IMG/VR virus record: IMGVR_UViG_3300046804_001651
Span: 1 to 20,153 of that record
Direction: 5' to 3' (one strand)
Length of the DNA stretch: 20,153 nucleotides
Source of the DNA: a virus
This document shows, piece by piece, positions 19,480 to 20,153 of the stretch. How positions within the stretch are numbered: the first letter of the stretch is position 1; the number at the start of each line of letters is the position of its first letter. The position numbers were made by a program, and so were the translations under genes. The notes beneath the pieces were generated by a model. That model was not told the DNA's origin. It searched no databases and saw nothing but the letters and a program-made list of their open reading frames with translations.

Positions 19480-20153
19480 ATGTACGGAACTTATAGGAAC
19501 AGCGGCATACGCCGCATCACACGCTACGAAGAAGCATTACACAGACTAAACAATACCAAACCTATTGCGGGTAACGGACGTAACGCAGGGATAGTGCCGC
19601 TAGGTCACCGCAACAGACCACACTTCCAACTGCGTATGCGACAAGACGAGAGCATTGCATGTAGGTTGTATCGCTCTGACGTGGTGGTGTTTGATAAGGA
19701 CGGCACTATTACCATTGACCCCGATGGGTATAGCACAATTAGTACGGCTAGCTTTATATCTGAGGTGTTAGGTGTAAGTGCTAGACAGTATGACAATCGC
19801 TTAGTAGTTCATGTGAATAATGGTACGTACCAAGCGGAAGGGTTGAAGCTGCGCTCAGTAGATGCATGGGATCACAGATACGAGGTAGTCGAGTGTGAGC
19901 AAGATGTAGTACATAACATTGACCGCAAGGTGATGAATGCGCTACGCAAAGATACGCAGGAGTATCGCAAGTTCTTGCATGGCTTCATGAAGATCAAAGA
20001 CTATACGTTGACAGATGAAGAGTTGCAGGAGTTAGACTTAAAAGAAATAGGTAGGTTGGCGTTTGACGTATGGCAGCACAACGCCGAGAACGTAATGGGT
20101 AGGTTCAATTGCTTCATGGGTATGGTTAGGAGTGGGGATGCAGGGAACTGGCA
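19480..20153 (+). CDS. Conserved phage protein, partial at window end (224+ aa)
   Basis: An open frame runs from ATG 19480 (GGAGC at 19471-19475) to the window edge with no stop. It opens MYGTYRNSGIRRITRYEEAL, then KPIAGNGRN and VPLGHRNR, then CRLYRSDVVVFDKDGTITID. This order (KPI.G..., PLG.R, YRTD-like, DG.I.I) matches a type of uncharacterised phage protein I recognise by pattern but cannot name. The later part is helical and charged. No catalytic motif is visible in the part present. A long soluble early-region protein. Confidence 0.65.
   Translation, partial: MYGTYRNSGIRRITRYEEALHRLNNTKPIAGNGRNAGIVPLGHRNRPHFQLRMRQDESIACRLYRSDVVVFDKDGTITIDPDGYSTISTASFISEVLGVSARQYDNRLVVHVNNGTYQAEGLKLRSVDAWDHRYEVVECEQDVVHNIDRKVMNALRKDTQEYRKFLHGFMKIKDYTLTDEELQELDLKEIGRLAFDVWQHNAENVMGRFNCFMGMVRSGDAGNW

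Overview
The window looks like part of a tailed double-stranded DNA bacteriophage (Caudoviricetes). The evidence is a large terminase, a P22-type portal, a scaffold-like protein, a Mu gpT-like major capsid protein and dense operons of small overlapping genes, with no host genes, rRNA, tRNA, integrase or insertion sequence. Strong AGGAGG-type ribosome sites suggest a Gram-negative-type bacterial host. A phage GroES-like co-chaperonin and a 2-oxoglutarate/Fe(II) oxygenase are typical of environmental (especially aquatic) phages, but naming a host would be a guess.

The genome is divergent. Left arm (10290 down to 1, minus strand): small terminase, a small Cys/His protein, large terminase (GTG start), a 75-aa protein, the 2OG oxygenase, portal, a 65-aa protein, GroES-like protein, scaffold-like protein, a 149-aa virion-associated candidate, a 230-aa structural protein and the major capsid protein. 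A clear hairpin terminator (1025-1044) follows the capsid gene. A promoter-like box then restarts transcription for two beta-rich structural genes, the last cut by the window edge. Most genes are coupled by ATGA, TAATG, TGATG or GTGA overlaps.

Centre (10291-11356 and 11825-12158): about 1.4 kb with little or no protein coding. It holds a two-copy hairpin element with compensating stem differences, G-runs, perfect inverted repeats, promoter-like boxes and many copies of an 8-bp repeat TCTTACAA (inverse TTGTAAGA). The repeat occurs both dispersed and in exact head-to-tail 8-bp arrays. This is the best candidate for a replication origin or master control region.

Right arm (11357 to the end, plus strand): a run of small early-type genes, including tiny membrane proteins and two paralogous zinc-ribbon proteins. 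These are followed by a MoxR-type AAA+ ATPase, a protein joining an HExxH metallopeptidase-like domain to a VWA/MIDAS domain, a 288-aa helical protein and several small unknown proteins. Three of the small proteins share a C-terminal motif (N/G)LTxxE...KLL. The ATPase-VWA module with its small-protein entourage is the most interesting functional unit; its role in phage infection is not evident from the sequence.
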